DNA from: VFKI01 sp033762075
GTDB lineage: Bacteria > Pseudomonadota > Gammaproteobacteria > DSM-16500
Assembly (NCBI GenBank): GCA_033762075.1
Contig: JANRLY010000054.1
Location: 19,296 to 83,295, forward strand
Direction: 5' to 3'
DNA: 64,000 nt
Positions 26,120-35,842 of the stretch are shown one piece after another (the stretch's first letter is position 1; every line of letters begins with the position of its first letter). The translations under genes were made by a program, and so were the position numbers. The notes under the pieces were generated by a model. It was not told the origin of the DNA. It made no database searches and saw nothing but the letters and a program-made list of their open reading frames with translations.

Positions 26120-27844
26120 ATGGGTAAAAAGGGATTTATAACATTCATACACTGCTCTCTGCTTTTATTATTCGTATGCTTAATGAGTTGCTCAACACAA
26201 AAAGCAGAACACGGCACAGCTTATGATGCGATTCATCAGACTATTCAAACCGATCTTGCGCGCGATCGTGCCTTAGAGTTGAAAAGACGTCATGTACCTC
26301 AAGCAGTCAGTGACGCATTGTTACCTTCCTGGCCGCCGACGCATATTGCAAAATCCGAACGTCATTTTGATATTGCAGCTGATGGGATGCCGGCAAAGAC
26401 TTTTTTTATGGGCCTCGTCGCGGGCACATCCACTAATATGATAGTCAACCCTGATGTCAATGGTAATATCACGCTCAATTTGAAAAATGTGACGATTCAA
26501 GATGCACTCCAAGCAGTCCATGACATGTATGGTTATACGTATAAAAAAACTAGCTTTGGTTATGAAATTTTGCCGCGCAAACTACAAATTGCTTTATTTA
26601 ATGTGAACTATCTAGATGTTCAGCGCACGGGTAAATCTTTTACGTCGTTAAGTACAGATCAAGTCAGTCAACAAGTTGCTAGTACGTCAAGCGGCTCAAC
26701 CGCATTTGGATTAGGCGGAACTTCCTCCACTTCTACAACCACAGAACCCTCTGGTAGCACCGTGAAAACAGTTTCCGAATCTAATTTTTGGAAAGAATTA
26801 AAATCTACTTTGCTCGATATGATCGGCACAACAGGTGGGAAATCAGTACTTGTAAATGCTCAAGCAGGTGTCGTCACTGTTCGTGCCTATCCGGATGAAA
26901 TAAAAGAAGTTAAACATTTTCTTGATCGCATACAATCTCATATGAGTCGGCAAGTTGTGCTCGAAGCAAAAATTCTTGAAGTCACATTGAATGACGATTA
27001 TCAAGCAGGTATTAATTGGAATATGTTTGGTAAAGGCGATCCACTCACCAATGATGGCGGCGTTTCGCAAAAAGGAACAAATGATTTTCCCGATACAAAT
27101 ATGAAAGATTTCGCATCAATTTTCACGATGAATTTAGGAAAAGGGGCATTTAATGCATTGATTAAAATGTTGCAAACACAAGGAAACGTACAGATATTAT
27201 CGAGTCCCCGTTTATCTACCGTGAATAATCAAAAAGCAGTGATCAAAGTGGGTTCTGATGAATTTTTTGTAACCGGTGTTTCAACGCAAAATACAATTAC
27301 TTCTAGTACAACGACTGTGCCGACACAAGATGTGACGCTTACACCGTTTTTCTCTGGTATTACTTTCGATGTGACACCTGAAATCAGCGGCGATAGTATG
27401 ATCACACTTCATATTCATCCCGCAATTAGCGATGTGACACAGAAAGATAAAGAAATCACATTGGGTCAAACATCCAATAACACCAATAATAATCTGATTT
27501 TGCCTCTCGCTTTTAGCACTATTCGTGAATCAGACAATGTTGTACGGGCGCGCAGTGGACAAGTCATTGTCATAGGCGGTCTGATGCAGAATCATATGAT
27601 TGAAGAAATTGCCGGCGTACCAGCTGTTTCAAAGCTACCTTTTGTCGGGACTTTCTTTCGTCGCACTTATCAAAAAGCTGTCAAAAGCGAGCTGGTGATA
27701 CTTTTACGTCCTGTCATAGTATCCAATCAAGTTTATATGACAGATTTGGAGAGAACGAGTAATCGTTTCCATGCGGTCAAGCGTCCATTTCATACAGGTG
27801 GTTTAGCAGAAGTCTTTGGCAATCAAGCTGAAGAAGATCCTTAA
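26120..27844 (+). CDS. mshL: MSHA outer-membrane secretin MshL
   Basis: Secretin (574 residues) forming the pilus exit pore. It has a lipoprotein signal with lipobox LMSC, an STN/secretin N domain (NPDVNGNITLNLKNVTIQDA), a Ser/Thr-Gly-rich linker (~195-220), and the C-terminal secretin domain with VVLEAKILEVTLNDDYQAGI, ILSSPRLSTVNNQKA and the LVILLRPVIV end. ATG 26120 is preferred over 26114 because AAAGGA is 6 nt upstream. Confidence 0.88.
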   Translation: MGKKGFITFIHCSLLLLFVCLMSCSTQKAEHGTAYDAIHQTIQTDLARDRALELKRRHVPQAVSDALLPSWPPTHIAKSERHFDIAADGMPAKTFFMGLVAGTSTNMIVNPDVNGNITLNLKNVTIQDALQAVHDMYGYTYKKTSFGYEILPRKLQIALFNVNYLDVQRTGKSFTSLSTDQVSQQVASTSSGSTAFGLGGTSSTSTTTEPSGSTVKTVSESNFWKELKSTLLDMIGTTGGKSVLVNAQAGVVTVRAYPDEIKEVKHFLDRIQSHMSRQVVLEAKILEVTLNDDYQAGINWNMFGKGDPLTNDGGVSQKGTNDFPDTNMKDFASIFTMNLGKGAFNALIKMLQTQGNVQILSSPRLSTVNNQKAVIKVGSDEFFVTGVSTQNTITSSTTTVPTQDVTLTPFFSGITFDVTPEISGDSMITLHIHPAISDVTQKDKEITLGQTSNNTNNNLILPLAFSTIRESDNVVRARSGQVIVIGGLMQNHMIEEIAGVPAVSKLPFVGTFFRRTYQKAVKSELVILLRPVIVSNQVYMTDLERTSNRFHAVKRPFHTGGLAEVFGNQAEEDP

Positions 27845-27855
27845 AAGGATAGTAT

Positions 27856-28761
27856 ATGTACTTAGAGCATTTTAAATTTAATGAATTGCCGTTCATATTA
27901 ACCCCTGACACCAATTATTTTTGTGATTTAAAAGGCCATCAGGAAGCGCTCGATACTTTACTCTTTAGTTTACGTAACGGAGAAGGCTTTATCAAAATTA
28001 TTGGCGAGGTTGGGGCGGGTAAAACGCTTTTATGTCGCAAATTATTAGATAGTTTAGATGAGACATTTTTTACAGCGTGGATTCCAAATCCTGATTTAAC
28101 ACCGCTTGAGTTAAGGCGTGCATTAGCTCGAGAGCTCAAGATTGATTTAACAGTTTTACCTGATCAGCATGAATTATTAACTGCAATTAATCATCGCCTT
28201 TTAGAGTTGCACTCTGCTGGCAAACAAGTTGTTCTCTTGTTAGATGAAGCACAAGCACTCAGCGATGAAAGTCTTGAAGCTATTCGCTTGTTAACGAATC
28301 TTGAAACAAGTAAAAAGAAATTATTACAAGTTGTGCTTTTTGGGCAACCTGAGTTGGATGAAAAATTAGATTTATCGCATTTGCGTCAATTAAAACAACG
28401 CATCAGTTTTGCCTATTATTTACCTAAGCTTTCTCGCGAAGAGTTGGATACATATCTTTTTCATCGTCTTGCAACAGCAGGAAATACTCGCTTTAATCTT
28501 TTTTCTAAAAAATCCCGAGATTTACTTTATAGAGCAAGCCGTGGCACGCCACGCCTTGTGAATGTGTTGTGCCACAAAGCACTGCTTATTGCTTACGGAA
28601 AAGGCCAGCAGATGATTACACGCCGTATGATGAAGATGGCTGTTTATGATACGGAGGCAGCATTATTTTCTCCATTTCGTTTCATTCTTCTTGTAATAGT
28701 CGGTTTGATTGGGTTGGCAGGATTGCTTTTATTTTGGCATCTTATGCAAGGAACATTCTAA
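27856..28761 (+). CDS. mshM: MshM-like AAA ATPase (ExeA type)
   Basis: ATPase of 301 residues with Walker A GEVGAGKTLLCRKL, Walker B VVLLLDEAQAL and the typical N-terminal YLEHFKFNELPFILTPDTNY of ExeA/MshM proteins; one TM helix lies near the C terminus (FILLVIVGLIGLAGLLLFW). The stop overlaps the mshN start (TAATG). Role in pilus or secretin assembly is by family. Confidence 0.85.
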   Translation: MYLEHFKFNELPFILTPDTNYFCDLKGHQEALDTLLFSLRNGEGFIKIIGEVGAGKTLLCRKLLDSLDETFFTAWIPNPDLTPLELRRALARELKIDLTVLPDQHELLTAINHRLLELHSAGKQVVLLLDEAQALSDESLEAIRLLTNLETSKKKLLQVVLFGQPELDEKLDLSHLRQLKQRISFAYYLPKLSREELDTYLFHRLATAGNTRFNLFSKKSRDLLYRASRGTPRLVNVLCHKALLIAYGKGQQMITRRMMKMAVYDTEAALFSPFRFILLVIVGLIGLAGLLLFWHLMQGTF

Positions 28762-29870
28762 TGAGTGTTATTAATCAGATGCTGAAGGATCTCGATAGAC
28801 GTAGTGCGATGCGCCCTGATGCGAATCAATTAATGACTGACTATTATCAGTCGCTTGACTTAAAACATAGTATTAAAAAAAGAATACTCTTCGCAGCATT
28901 GTTAAGCGCAGGGTTGATTTTAGCGGTAGATATTTATGTTGTTATGGGTCATTTAGGTGTCTTATCTTCTAGTTCTGAAAAAACGCTTGCACCATTTTTA
29001 ACTATTTCGAGTAGTGATAAGGTATCCAAGTTAGTGAATTTTGAGCCGACAACAACTTCGCTGACAGGATTGACATTGCAAACACAAAATCAAACAACAT
29101 TACTTCAACTGATATTATCAGCGGAAGCACTTTATAGAATTAATCATAATCCTGATAGCGATGTAATAACGATTACGTTAGAGCACGTGCAACTTTCGAA
29201 ACCTTTAACTCCTATAGATTTTTCTCAGAGTGCGTTTTCAACGATTCAAGTTTTACCTCTATCAGATGGCTCGCTTAAAATAATTTTGTATCCAAAACCC
29301 GGCAGTACTTTACAGCAGGCTGGATATGATGCTAGCCATACTATTTTTCAAGTCAATTATCTGCAACCCATTTCAAATAAGATTCCTACAAAAAAAGTGA
29401 TTGTTCCACCTATGCGCGCAGATGAGATATCACAAAAGGTGATTCAATTAATGACGCAACGGAACTTTACTGATGCAGCAAAAATCTTACAGAAAGGATC
29501 GCAAATTTATCCTGATGAAATACAGTTTGTTTTTCTAAAAGCAAAATTACTTATTGAAGAAGGTCATAATCAACAAGCTTTATTTTTGCTTGAACAACAT
29601 GCGCCCGTTCTCGAGCAACATGCAGACTACTATGCTTTTCTTGCAGCTTTATATCAGCGAGAAAATCGCTTTCGAATGGCTGCAAAACTCTATCAACGTT
29701 TACTTGAATTTGAGCCATATCATGCGACTTGGTGGGTGGGGTTAGGGGTTGCTCTCGATGCAATGAATAAGCACAAAGAGGCATTACGAGCCTACTATCA
29801 AGCTGAGCAGGGGAATGGATTAACGCCAACATTGAGCGCGTTTATTGATGCTCAGTTGCATCCGATTTAA
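28761..29870 (+). CDS. mshN: MshN-like TPR protein
   Basis: A 369-residue bitopic protein. It opens MSVINQMLKDLDRRSA, the MshN/GspB-like start; a TM helix lies at ~40-63; the periplasmic half contains TPR-like repeats (LLEQHAPVLEQHADYYAFLA, YQRENRFRMAAKLYQRLLE). The longer in-frame ORF at 28734 is rejected because the family start and the overlap with the mshM stop point to 28761. Confidence 0.82.
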   Translation: MSVINQMLKDLDRRSAMRPDANQLMTDYYQSLDLKHSIKKRILFAALLSAGLILAVDIYVVMGHLGVLSSSSEKTLAPFLTISSSDKVSKLVNFEPTTTSLTGLTLQTQNQTTLLQLILSAEALYRINHNPDSDVITITLEHVQLSKPLTPIDFSQSAFSTIQVLPLSDGSLKIILYPKPGSTLQQAGYDASHTIFQVNYLQPISNKIPTKKVIVPPMRADEISQKVIQLMTQRNFTDAAKILQKGSQIYPDEIQFVFLKAKLLIEEGHNQQALFLLEQHAPVLEQHADYYAFLAALYQRENRFRMAAKLYQRLLEFEPYHATWWVGLGVALDAMNKHKEALRAYYQAEQGNGLTPTLSAFIDAQLHPI

Positions 29871-29889
29871 ATAATTTAGGACATTTCAC

Positions 29890-31617
29890 ATGCAGTCTGT
29901 CCAAAAGAAAGTTCAACTCGGTCAGCTACTCATTAAGAAGGGCATCATCACAGATGATCAGTTGAAGGCTGCAATTGAGAAACAAATTTTGACTGGGGAT
30001 AGGTTGGGTCAAGTTCTTGTCGATTTAGGCTTTGTGAAAGAAGATGAATTGCTAAAATTACTTGCTCAGCAATTAGAAATTCCTTTTATTGATGTTCGTA
30101 ATTATTCATTGGATCCTGAAACAGTTGCATTATTACCAGAAATGCATGCGCGTCGTTATCGAGCTATTGTTTTACATCAAGATGAAAAAAGTATTTTAGT
30201 CGCAATGGCGGATCCTGAAGATTTAGTTGCGCATGATAAATTGCAAGATCTTTTAAAGAAACCGATTGAAATTGCATTGGCCTCTGAAGACGATTTGCTT
30301 CGATCCATCGATATGATGTATAGGCGCACCTCTGAAATCACAGAGCTTGCAGAAGAATTGTCTGCTGAATTAATCTCGAGTGATTATGATATTGACAAGC
30401 TCACTGAGGGTCTTTCACAAACTGACGCACCGATTTTAAAATTATTACAATCGATTTTTGAAGATGCTGTGCAAGTGAATGCATCAGATATTCATATTGA
30501 ACCTGATGAGCATGTCTTAAGAATACGTCAACGTATTGATGGTGTACTTCATGAGCAAATTCTTAAAGAAAAACAAGTAGCTTCTGCGCTTGCGTTACGT
30601 TTAAAACTCATGGCAGGGCTCAATATTACTGAGAAACGTGTTCCACAGGATGGTCGTTTTAGTATCCGCATTCATAATAAAAATTTTGACATCCGTCTTT
30701 CTACACTTCCAACGCAGTTTGGTGAGTCTGTGGTAATGCGTTTATTGAATCAATCTGCTGCCATTGAAAATCTTGAATATATGGGTATGCCAAAAGCAAT
30801 GCATTCTCGTATTCAAAAAATACTTTCATTGCCACATGGATTGTTACTTGTAACAGGACCAACAGGCAGCGGAAAAACAACAACGTTATATAGTTTATTA
30901 AATAGCATGAATAACCCAGAACGAAAAATTATTACAGTCGAAGATCCAGTGGAATATCGCATGTCTCGAATCAATCAAGTGCAAGTGTTACCTAAAATTG
31001 ATTTAACATTTGCGCGTGTCTTGCGCGCAATTTTACGTCAAGATCCTGATGTCATTATGATTGGCGAATTAAGAGATCACGAAACGGCACAAATCGCTTT
31101 GCGTGCTGCAATGACAGGACATTTTGTGTTAGCAACTTTACATACGAATGATGCGACAAGCAGTATTGTCCGTTTGTTAGATATGGGTCTTGAAGGCTAT
31201 ATCGTGGGTGCCGTTTTGCGCGCTGCAATTGCGCAACGTTTAGTGCGACGTATTTGTCAAAACTGTATTCACGATTACCAATTAACCTTGCATGAAAAAA
31301 TCTGGCTCGATTCAACTATGCCAGATGCTTTAAAAACAGAGGTTCACTTTAAACAGGGGATTGGTTGTACGTACTGCCATCATACTGGATTTAAAGGCCA
31401 GGTTGGCATTTTTGAAATGCTTGAGCTTAATGAAAAAATGGCTGATGCTTTACGGTTAAACGACACGTTTATGTTTGCGCAATTAGCCCGGGAAAGTAAA
31501 TCATTTTCTCCACTCGTACATAGTGGATTTGGATTAGTCAAAGCTGGTGTGACAACGCTGGGTGAAATTATTCGTCTCACGGGCGATATCACTGAAGAAA
31601 CGGAAACAGTCACTTAA
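29890..31617 (+). CDS. mshE: MSHA pilus extension ATPase MshE
   Basis: GspE/PilB-type hexameric ATPase (575 residues). An N-terminal T2SSE-N domain (QLLIKKGIITDDQLKAAIEK) is where MshE of Vibrio binds c-di-GMP (family knowledge); the ATPase core has Walker A GPTGSGKTTTLYSLL, the Asp box EDPVEYR, Walker B ILRQDPDVIMIGELRD, the His box and a four-Cys zinc site (CQNC ... CTYC). A c-di-GMP link would fit the GGDEF gene at 51 kb, but that is inference. Confidence 0.92.
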   Translation: MQSVQKKVQLGQLLIKKGIITDDQLKAAIEKQILTGDRLGQVLVDLGFVKEDELLKLLAQQLEIPFIDVRNYSLDPETVALLPEMHARRYRAIVLHQDEKSILVAMADPEDLVAHDKLQDLLKKPIEIALASEDDLLRSIDMMYRRTSEITELAEELSAELISSDYDIDKLTEGLSQTDAPILKLLQSIFEDAVQVNASDIHIEPDEHVLRIRQRIDGVLHEQILKEKQVASALALRLKLMAGLNITEKRVPQDGRFSIRIHNKNFDIRLSTLPTQFGESVVMRLLNQSAAIENLEYMGMPKAMHSRIQKILSLPHGLLLVTGPTGSGKTTTLYSLLNSMNNPERKIITVEDPVEYRMSRINQVQVLPKIDLTFARVLRAILRQDPDVIMIGELRDHETAQIALRAAMTGHFVLATLHTNDATSSIVRLLDMGLEGYIVGAVLRAAIAQRLVRRICQNCIHDYQLTLHEKIWLDSTMPDALKTEVHFKQGIGCTYCHHTGFKGQVGIFEMLELNEKMADALRLNDTFMFAQLARESKSFSPLVHSGFGLVKAGVTTLGEIIRLTGDITEETETVT

Positions 31618-31647
31618 CAACATTTCATTTTAAATAATGAGAGAGCT

Positions 31648-32874
31648 ATGCCAAGTTTTGAATATGAAGGTAGAACGATTGAAGGTAAAAAAGTCCATGG
31701 TACTCGACTATCACAGTCTACAGATATATTAGCTTCACAATTGATTCGTGAAGGGATTACGCCGATTAACATTACCTTTAAATCTGAAATGAAATTAAAC
31801 TTGCCGTTTTTTTTAAAATTTTTTGAAAAAAAATCTATTTCAACAGAAGACATGGCGATGTTTTCGAGACAAATGCACACTTTACTAAAAAGTGGTGTGC
31901 CACTGACTCTTGCACTACGTCAACTTTCTGAGAACGTCCGACATCCTTATATGTCTTTTGTTTTGAATCGTTTGATAGAAGGATTAGAATCAGGACATGA
32001 ATTAGTGGCAGTCATAAAAACATTTCCTGATTTCTTTTCTCCTGTGATGGTGGGGATGTTGCAGGTGGGGCAAAATACTGGACATTTAGATGATGCTTTT
32101 TTGCGCCTTAATCAATATCTTGAGCTTGAATCTTCTGCACTCAAGCGTGTTAAAGCAACAATGCGGTATCCTGCATTTGTGACTTTAGCGATTATTGCTG
32201 CGTTTGTGATTGTAACTATCTGGGTCATCCCCACTTTTGCACGTGTTTTTCAACAATCTAATATTCCTTTGCCAGCAATGACGCGAGTTTTGATTGGGCT
32301 GTCTGATTTTTTTTCACGTCATTGGTTTTTAATTCTGTTATTCATGAGCTCTGCTATTGGAAGTCTTATTTATTGGCTGCACACACCTCAAGGGCGTTTT
32401 CAATGGGATAAATATCAATTACAAATTCCTGTGATAGGTGAAATTCTACGTCGTGTTGTATTGTTGCGTTTCACGCAAGCTTTTTCTATGGTTGTCAGTG
32501 CAGGGATCCCTTTGCTCGAAGGAATCGGATTAGTTGCACAGACAACAGATAATGCTTATGCCACACAAGAAATCCTTGCTATGCGTGATTCAATTCTTCA
32601 TGGATTGACTTTAACACGTGCTGTTGCAACAACAAAATTATTTACACCACTTGAAGTTCAAATGTTGAAAGTCAGCGAAGAAACTGGTGAGCTTGCGAGC
32701 ATGCTTGATCAGATTGCAACTTACTATCGGCGTGAGGTCGAATATGATTTAAAAAAATTAAATGACATCATGGAGCCTGTCATGATAGTGAGTTTGGCAG
32801 TAATCATTTTAATATTGGCATTTGCAGTTTATTTACCCATTTGGAATATGGTGAAATTAGTTCATAGTGGATAA
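31648..32874 (+). CDS. mshG: MSHA inner-membrane platform protein MshG
   Basis: GspF/PilC-type polytopic protein of 408 residues with two repeated T2SSF domains (MFSRQMHTLLKSGVPLTLAL and LLRFTQAFSMVVSAGIPLLE) and three TM helices, the last near the C terminus (VIILILAFAVYLPIWNM). 30 nt after mshE. In Vibrio mshF and mshB follow; here the next gene is the major pilin. Confidence 0.92.
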   Translation: MPSFEYEGRTIEGKKVHGTRLSQSTDILASQLIREGITPINITFKSEMKLNLPFFLKFFEKKSISTEDMAMFSRQMHTLLKSGVPLTLALRQLSENVRHPYMSFVLNRLIEGLESGHELVAVIKTFPDFFSPVMVGMLQVGQNTGHLDDAFLRLNQYLELESSALKRVKATMRYPAFVTLAIIAAFVIVTIWVIPTFARVFQQSNIPLPAMTRVLIGLSDFFSRHWFLILLFMSSAIGSLIYWLHTPQGRFQWDKYQLQIPVIGEILRRVVLLRFTQAFSMVVSAGIPLLEGIGLVAQTTDNAYATQEILAMRDSILHGLTLTRAVATTKLFTPLEVQMLKVSEETGELASMLDQIATYYRREVEYDLKKLNDIMEPVMIVSLAVIILILAFAVYLPIWNMVKLVHSG

Positions 32875-32880
32875 ACGAGA

Positions 32881-32918
32881 GATAAATTACTTGAATTACT
32901 TGTAATTTATCCTATAAA
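32881..32918 (+). promoter_or_regulatory. Predicted mshA promoter with overlapping dyad
   Basis: TTGAAT (32891-32896) and TATAAA (32913-32918) are separated by 16 nt. A perfect 10-bp inverted repeat, GATAAATTAC (32881-32890) and GTAATTTATC (32902-32911), surrounds the -35 box. The dyad could be an operator or a hairpin ending the mshG transcript; a separate pilin promoter would allow higher pilin expression than the assembly genes. Confidence 0.5.
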
Positions 32919-32953
32919 CTTTCATTACTTTGTATTGTATGGAGAACAGTATC

Positions 32954-33322
32954 ATGCGAACTACCCAGTCAGGGTTTACACTTGTTGAATTAGTCATTGT
33001 TATTATCATACTGGGCTTGTTAGCGGCAGTCGCAGTTCCAAAGTTTATCGATCTTTCTTCAGATGCTAAAACAGCAGCAACAAATAGTGTGGCAGCTTCT
33101 CTTTCAGCCGCGAATTCTATCAACTACGTCTCACGTAAAGCAAACTCAGCAAAAGGTGTAGCAGTTTCTAATTGCACGGATGGTGCTTCGTTATTGCAAG
33201 GTGGCCTACCTACAGGCTATACAATTACCGCTGCGGCAGCAGCAGCAGATACAACTGTTACATGTACATTGACTGGGCCAAGCTCTACAACAGCAACATT
33301 TACAATTACTGGTATTTCATAA
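32954..33322 (+). CDS. mshA: MshA-type major pilin
   Basis: Type IVa pilin (122 residues) with a short leader MRTTQSG and mature FTLVELVIVIIILGLLAAVA (Glu5 present). The C-terminal half holds two cysteines (SNCTDGAS and VTCTLTG) that can close the D-loop disulfide, and is Ala/Thr-rich. ATG 32954 has GGAG 9 nt upstream; the longer ORF at 32930 would add an atypical leader. Small for MshA (~170) but the position and features fit. Confidence 0.82.
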   Translation: MRTTQSGFTLVELVIVIIILGLLAAVAVPKFIDLSSDAKTAATNSVAASLSAANSINYVSRKANSAKGVAVSNCTDGASLLQGGLPTGYTITAAAAAADTTVTCTLTGPSSTTATFTITGIS

Positions 33323-33405
33323 TCCCATACATCTTCTTTCAGGATGAAACAGGATAGGGGATGAGTTGTAAAGGAGGCTTAAAACCTCATCCATTTGAGG
33401 TGAAT

Positions 33406-34296
33406 ATGCATAATAATTTACATATACTAGGCTATGCTTCAGGACTCGCGGGAGCATTGCCTGGTAGCGGCAAAGGTCCGCTGGTTCTCAAACAATCACA
33501 AGCAATGGCAGCATTAAATCAACAAGGTATACAATTACATTGGCATGCACTTTTTTCGCCATCGCAAACAGAGACACAAAACATCACTCAAGCAGTTAAA
33601 CAACTATCCGATGCACTCGCAGCTGAAACGCAGAAAATTATAAAAAATGATCATTTCTTTTTAGTATTTGGTGGCGATCATACTTCCGCAATTGGCACAT
33701 GGAGTGGTGCAGCGCAGGCAATGAAACCAAAAGGAGACATTGGTTTAATTTGGATCGATGCTCACATGGATAGTCATACACCTGAAACTTCATTATCAGG
33801 CCATCTTCATGGTATGCCGCTCGCTTGTTTATTAGGATATGGTGATCAATCCCTCACATCCATTGCAAAATTCACGCCTGCATTAAAACCAGAAAATGTT
33901 TGCTTAATTGGCGTTCGTAGTTTTGAATTAGGCGAAGCAGCATTTTTAAAAAAAATGAATGTGCGTATTTTTTTTATAGAAGAAGTGCTTGAGCGTGGTT
34001 TAGCAGCTGTTTTAGCTGAAGCTAAAAAAATTGTCTCGCAACATACAATTGGCTATGGCATTACACTGGATATTGACAGTATTGATCCACAAGATGCACC
34101 AGGAACGGGTGTAGCTGAGCCCAATGGCCTTCGTGCAGCGGAACTTTGTCCTGCTTTAACTATCTTTGCAGATGATCCACACTTCATTGGAATGGAGATC
34201 GCTGAATTTGATCCGGAATGCGATCATAATCACAAAACAGAAAATCTTATCCCAGTAATCATTTCAGCAGCGACTCTCGGTCGATTCACCTTATGA
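33406..34296 (+). CDS. Arginase/ureohydrolase family enzyme
   Basis: Binuclear manganese hydrolase; arginase splits arginine to ornithine and urea. The 296-residue product has all metal motifs: GGDHTSAIG, IDAHMDSHTPETSLSG and DIDSIDPQDAPGTG. The arginase-type GHLHGMPLACLLG and GTGVAEPNG favour arginase over agmatinase. ATG 33406 (GAGGTG just upstream) gives the family-like start; an upstream ATG at 33361 would add 15 residues. It overlaps the next gene by 4 nt. Confidence 0.85.
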   Translation: MHNNLHILGYASGLAGALPGSGKGPLVLKQSQAMAALNQQGIQLHWHALFSPSQTETQNITQAVKQLSDALAAETQKIIKNDHFFLVFGGDHTSAIGTWSGAAQAMKPKGDIGLIWIDAHMDSHTPETSLSGHLHGMPLACLLGYGDQSLTSIAKFTPALKPENVCLIGVRSFELGEAAFLKKMNVRIFFIEEVLERGLAAVLAEAKKIVSQHTIGYGITLDIDSIDPQDAPGTGVAEPNGLRAAELCPALTIFADDPHFIGMEIAEFDPECDHNHKTENLIPVIISAATLGRFTL

Positions 34297-34781
34297 TTTT
34301 CTTAGAACTTGATATTGCGACACAACAATTATCCCTTTATCAAGCCAATACTTTTTCAAAAATGTTACTTAAGCAATATCTTGTCTCTACTGCCAAAAAC
34401 GGTGTGGGTGAGCTTCATGGTAGTGAAAAAACACCCTCTGGGTTGCACGTAATTCGCGCCAAAATTGGTGAAAATCAACCCATTAATGCTGTTTTTGTCG
34501 AAAGAAGGCCAACGGGGGAAATTTATTCACCCATGCTACAGCAGCAATTTCCTCAAAGAGATTGGATTTTAACAAGAATTCTTTGGTTGAGTGGTCTGGA
34601 AAGAGGAAAAAACCGCCTCAATGAAGTTGATACGATGCGTAGATTCATATACATCCATGGGACGCCGGATGATGTTACTATGGGTATTCCTGGCTCCAGG
34701 GGATGTATACGCATGAGAAATCGAGATATCATTGAACTCTACGATTTGGTTTCTTGTGGGGCGCGTATTGATATAGGGTGA
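34293..34781 (+). CDS. L,D-transpeptidase (YkuD domain)
   Basis: A 162-residue enzyme of the YkuD fold that makes 3-3 peptidoglycan cross-links or anchors proteins. The catalytic site is IYIHGTPDDVTMGIPGSRGC, with Cys in SRGCIRM. The fold fills nearly the whole protein and no signal peptide or TM helix is visible, unlike most exported members, so export route is unclear. ATG overlaps the arginase stop (ATGA). Confidence 0.85.
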   Translation: MIFLELDIATQQLSLYQANTFSKMLLKQYLVSTAKNGVGELHGSEKTPSGLHVIRAKIGENQPINAVFVERRPTGEIYSPMLQQQFPQRDWILTRILWLSGLERGKNRLNEVDTMRRFIYIHGTPDDVTMGIPGSRGCIRMRNRDIIELYDLVSCGARIDIG

Positions 34782-34787
34782 AGGATC

Positions 34788-35375
34788 ATGACGGATCGTA
34801 TTCATGAATTACTTAATTTTTGGTTTGGAGATCTTGGGCATGCAGATCTTCCCTCAAGCGATCGCACTCAGTTATGGTTCGGTGAAAATGAAGCCTTGAA
34901 AAAAGCATTCATCACTAAACATTTGCCTGATTTTGAAGATGCTATTCATGGAAATTTGGTAGAATGGGAAAGTATTCCCAGGGGTCGTCTTGCATTAATC
35001 TTATTGATGGATCAATTTCCTAGAAGTTATTACCGCAACAAACCAGAAGCTTTTGAACATGATGTGCAAGCGCAAGCGCTTTGTTTGGCTGGACTTGAAA
35101 AAAATGAGGACCATTCTTTAACGCTTATTGAGCGTGTTTTCTTTTACATGCCGCTTGTTCATGCTGAAAATGGAACGTATCAAGAAAAATCAATTGCGTT
35201 ATTTCAAAATCTTGTTTCGCTTTCAATGAGTGAAACGACGCAAGTGTACCAGCTTTTTCTTGCGTATGCTTATGCGCATTTTAGAGTGGTGAAAGAATTT
35301 GGGCGTTTTCCGCAACGTAATACTATCTTAAATCGTCAATCAACAGATCAAGAGGTTGCATTCCTGAAGAAATAA
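34788..35375 (+). CDS. DUF924 family protein
   Basis: A 195-residue all-helical protein with the DUF924 hallmarks: LLNFWFGDLG at the start, LWFGENEALKKAF, and GRLALILLMDQFPRSYYRN in the middle, then FFYMPLVHAE. The family is common in proteobacteria and has a TPR-like fold; its function is unknown. 6 nt after the YkuD gene, so probably an operon with the arginase-like gene. AAGGA precedes the ATG. Confidence 0.88.
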   Translation: MTDRIHELLNFWFGDLGHADLPSSDRTQLWFGENEALKKAFITKHLPDFEDAIHGNLVEWESIPRGRLALILLMDQFPRSYYRNKPEAFEHDVQAQALCLAGLEKNEDHSLTLIERVFFYMPLVHAENGTYQEKSIALFQNLVSLSMSETTQVYQLFLAYAYAHFRVVKEFGRFPQRNTILNRQSTDQEVAFLKK

Positions 35376-35480
35376 CAACCTTTCTCGTTTAACCATTTCA
35401 GGGATAGTTAAAAAAAACACTATGGGTTCAGCAAAAAGCAACGAATAGTGGGCGCCTTCAACAGGGATTTAAACGTCTAC

Positions 35481-35556
<76 letters not shown>

Positions 35557-35557
35557 G

Positions 35558-35776
35558 TTACCACATTTTTCCAGGGCCACGTCCTGCGCCGCCGCCATCA
35601 TTGTCTTGGTTAGGCATGGGAAGCTTTTCCGCTTCCTTTTTGCTTCCTTTTAAGCGTTCTCGTTTTGGAGTATCATTTTTTTCTTCACCTGCATCTAAAG
35701 CACCATAAGTGGTATACGATGCATATTTATCTAAGAGTGGTTGCTGTTCATTGCTATTTTTTTCAAAAAAACGCAT
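35558..35776 (-). CDS. Small charged protein, unknown
   Basis: A 72-residue ORF starting MRFFEKNSNEQQPLL, rich in Lys, Glu and Asp, ending in a Gly-rich tail (NDGGGAGRGPGKMW). GGAG lies 7 nt before the ATG, which supports translation. No signal peptide or TM helix. Its stop codon lies 1 nt from the CCA end of tRNA-Ala on the other strand. Family not recognised; could be a small effector-like or regulatory peptide. Confidence 0.5.
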   Translation of the reverse strand: MRFFEKNSNEQQPLLDKYASYTTYGALDAGEEKNDTPKRERLKGSKKEAEKLPMPNQDNDGGGAGRGPGKMW

Positions 35777-35842
35777 TTTGTATCTCCATAGTTATAAACT
35801 TTTTGGGCAGCGAAATCATAGCGTGAATGAAAAAAAATGTAT

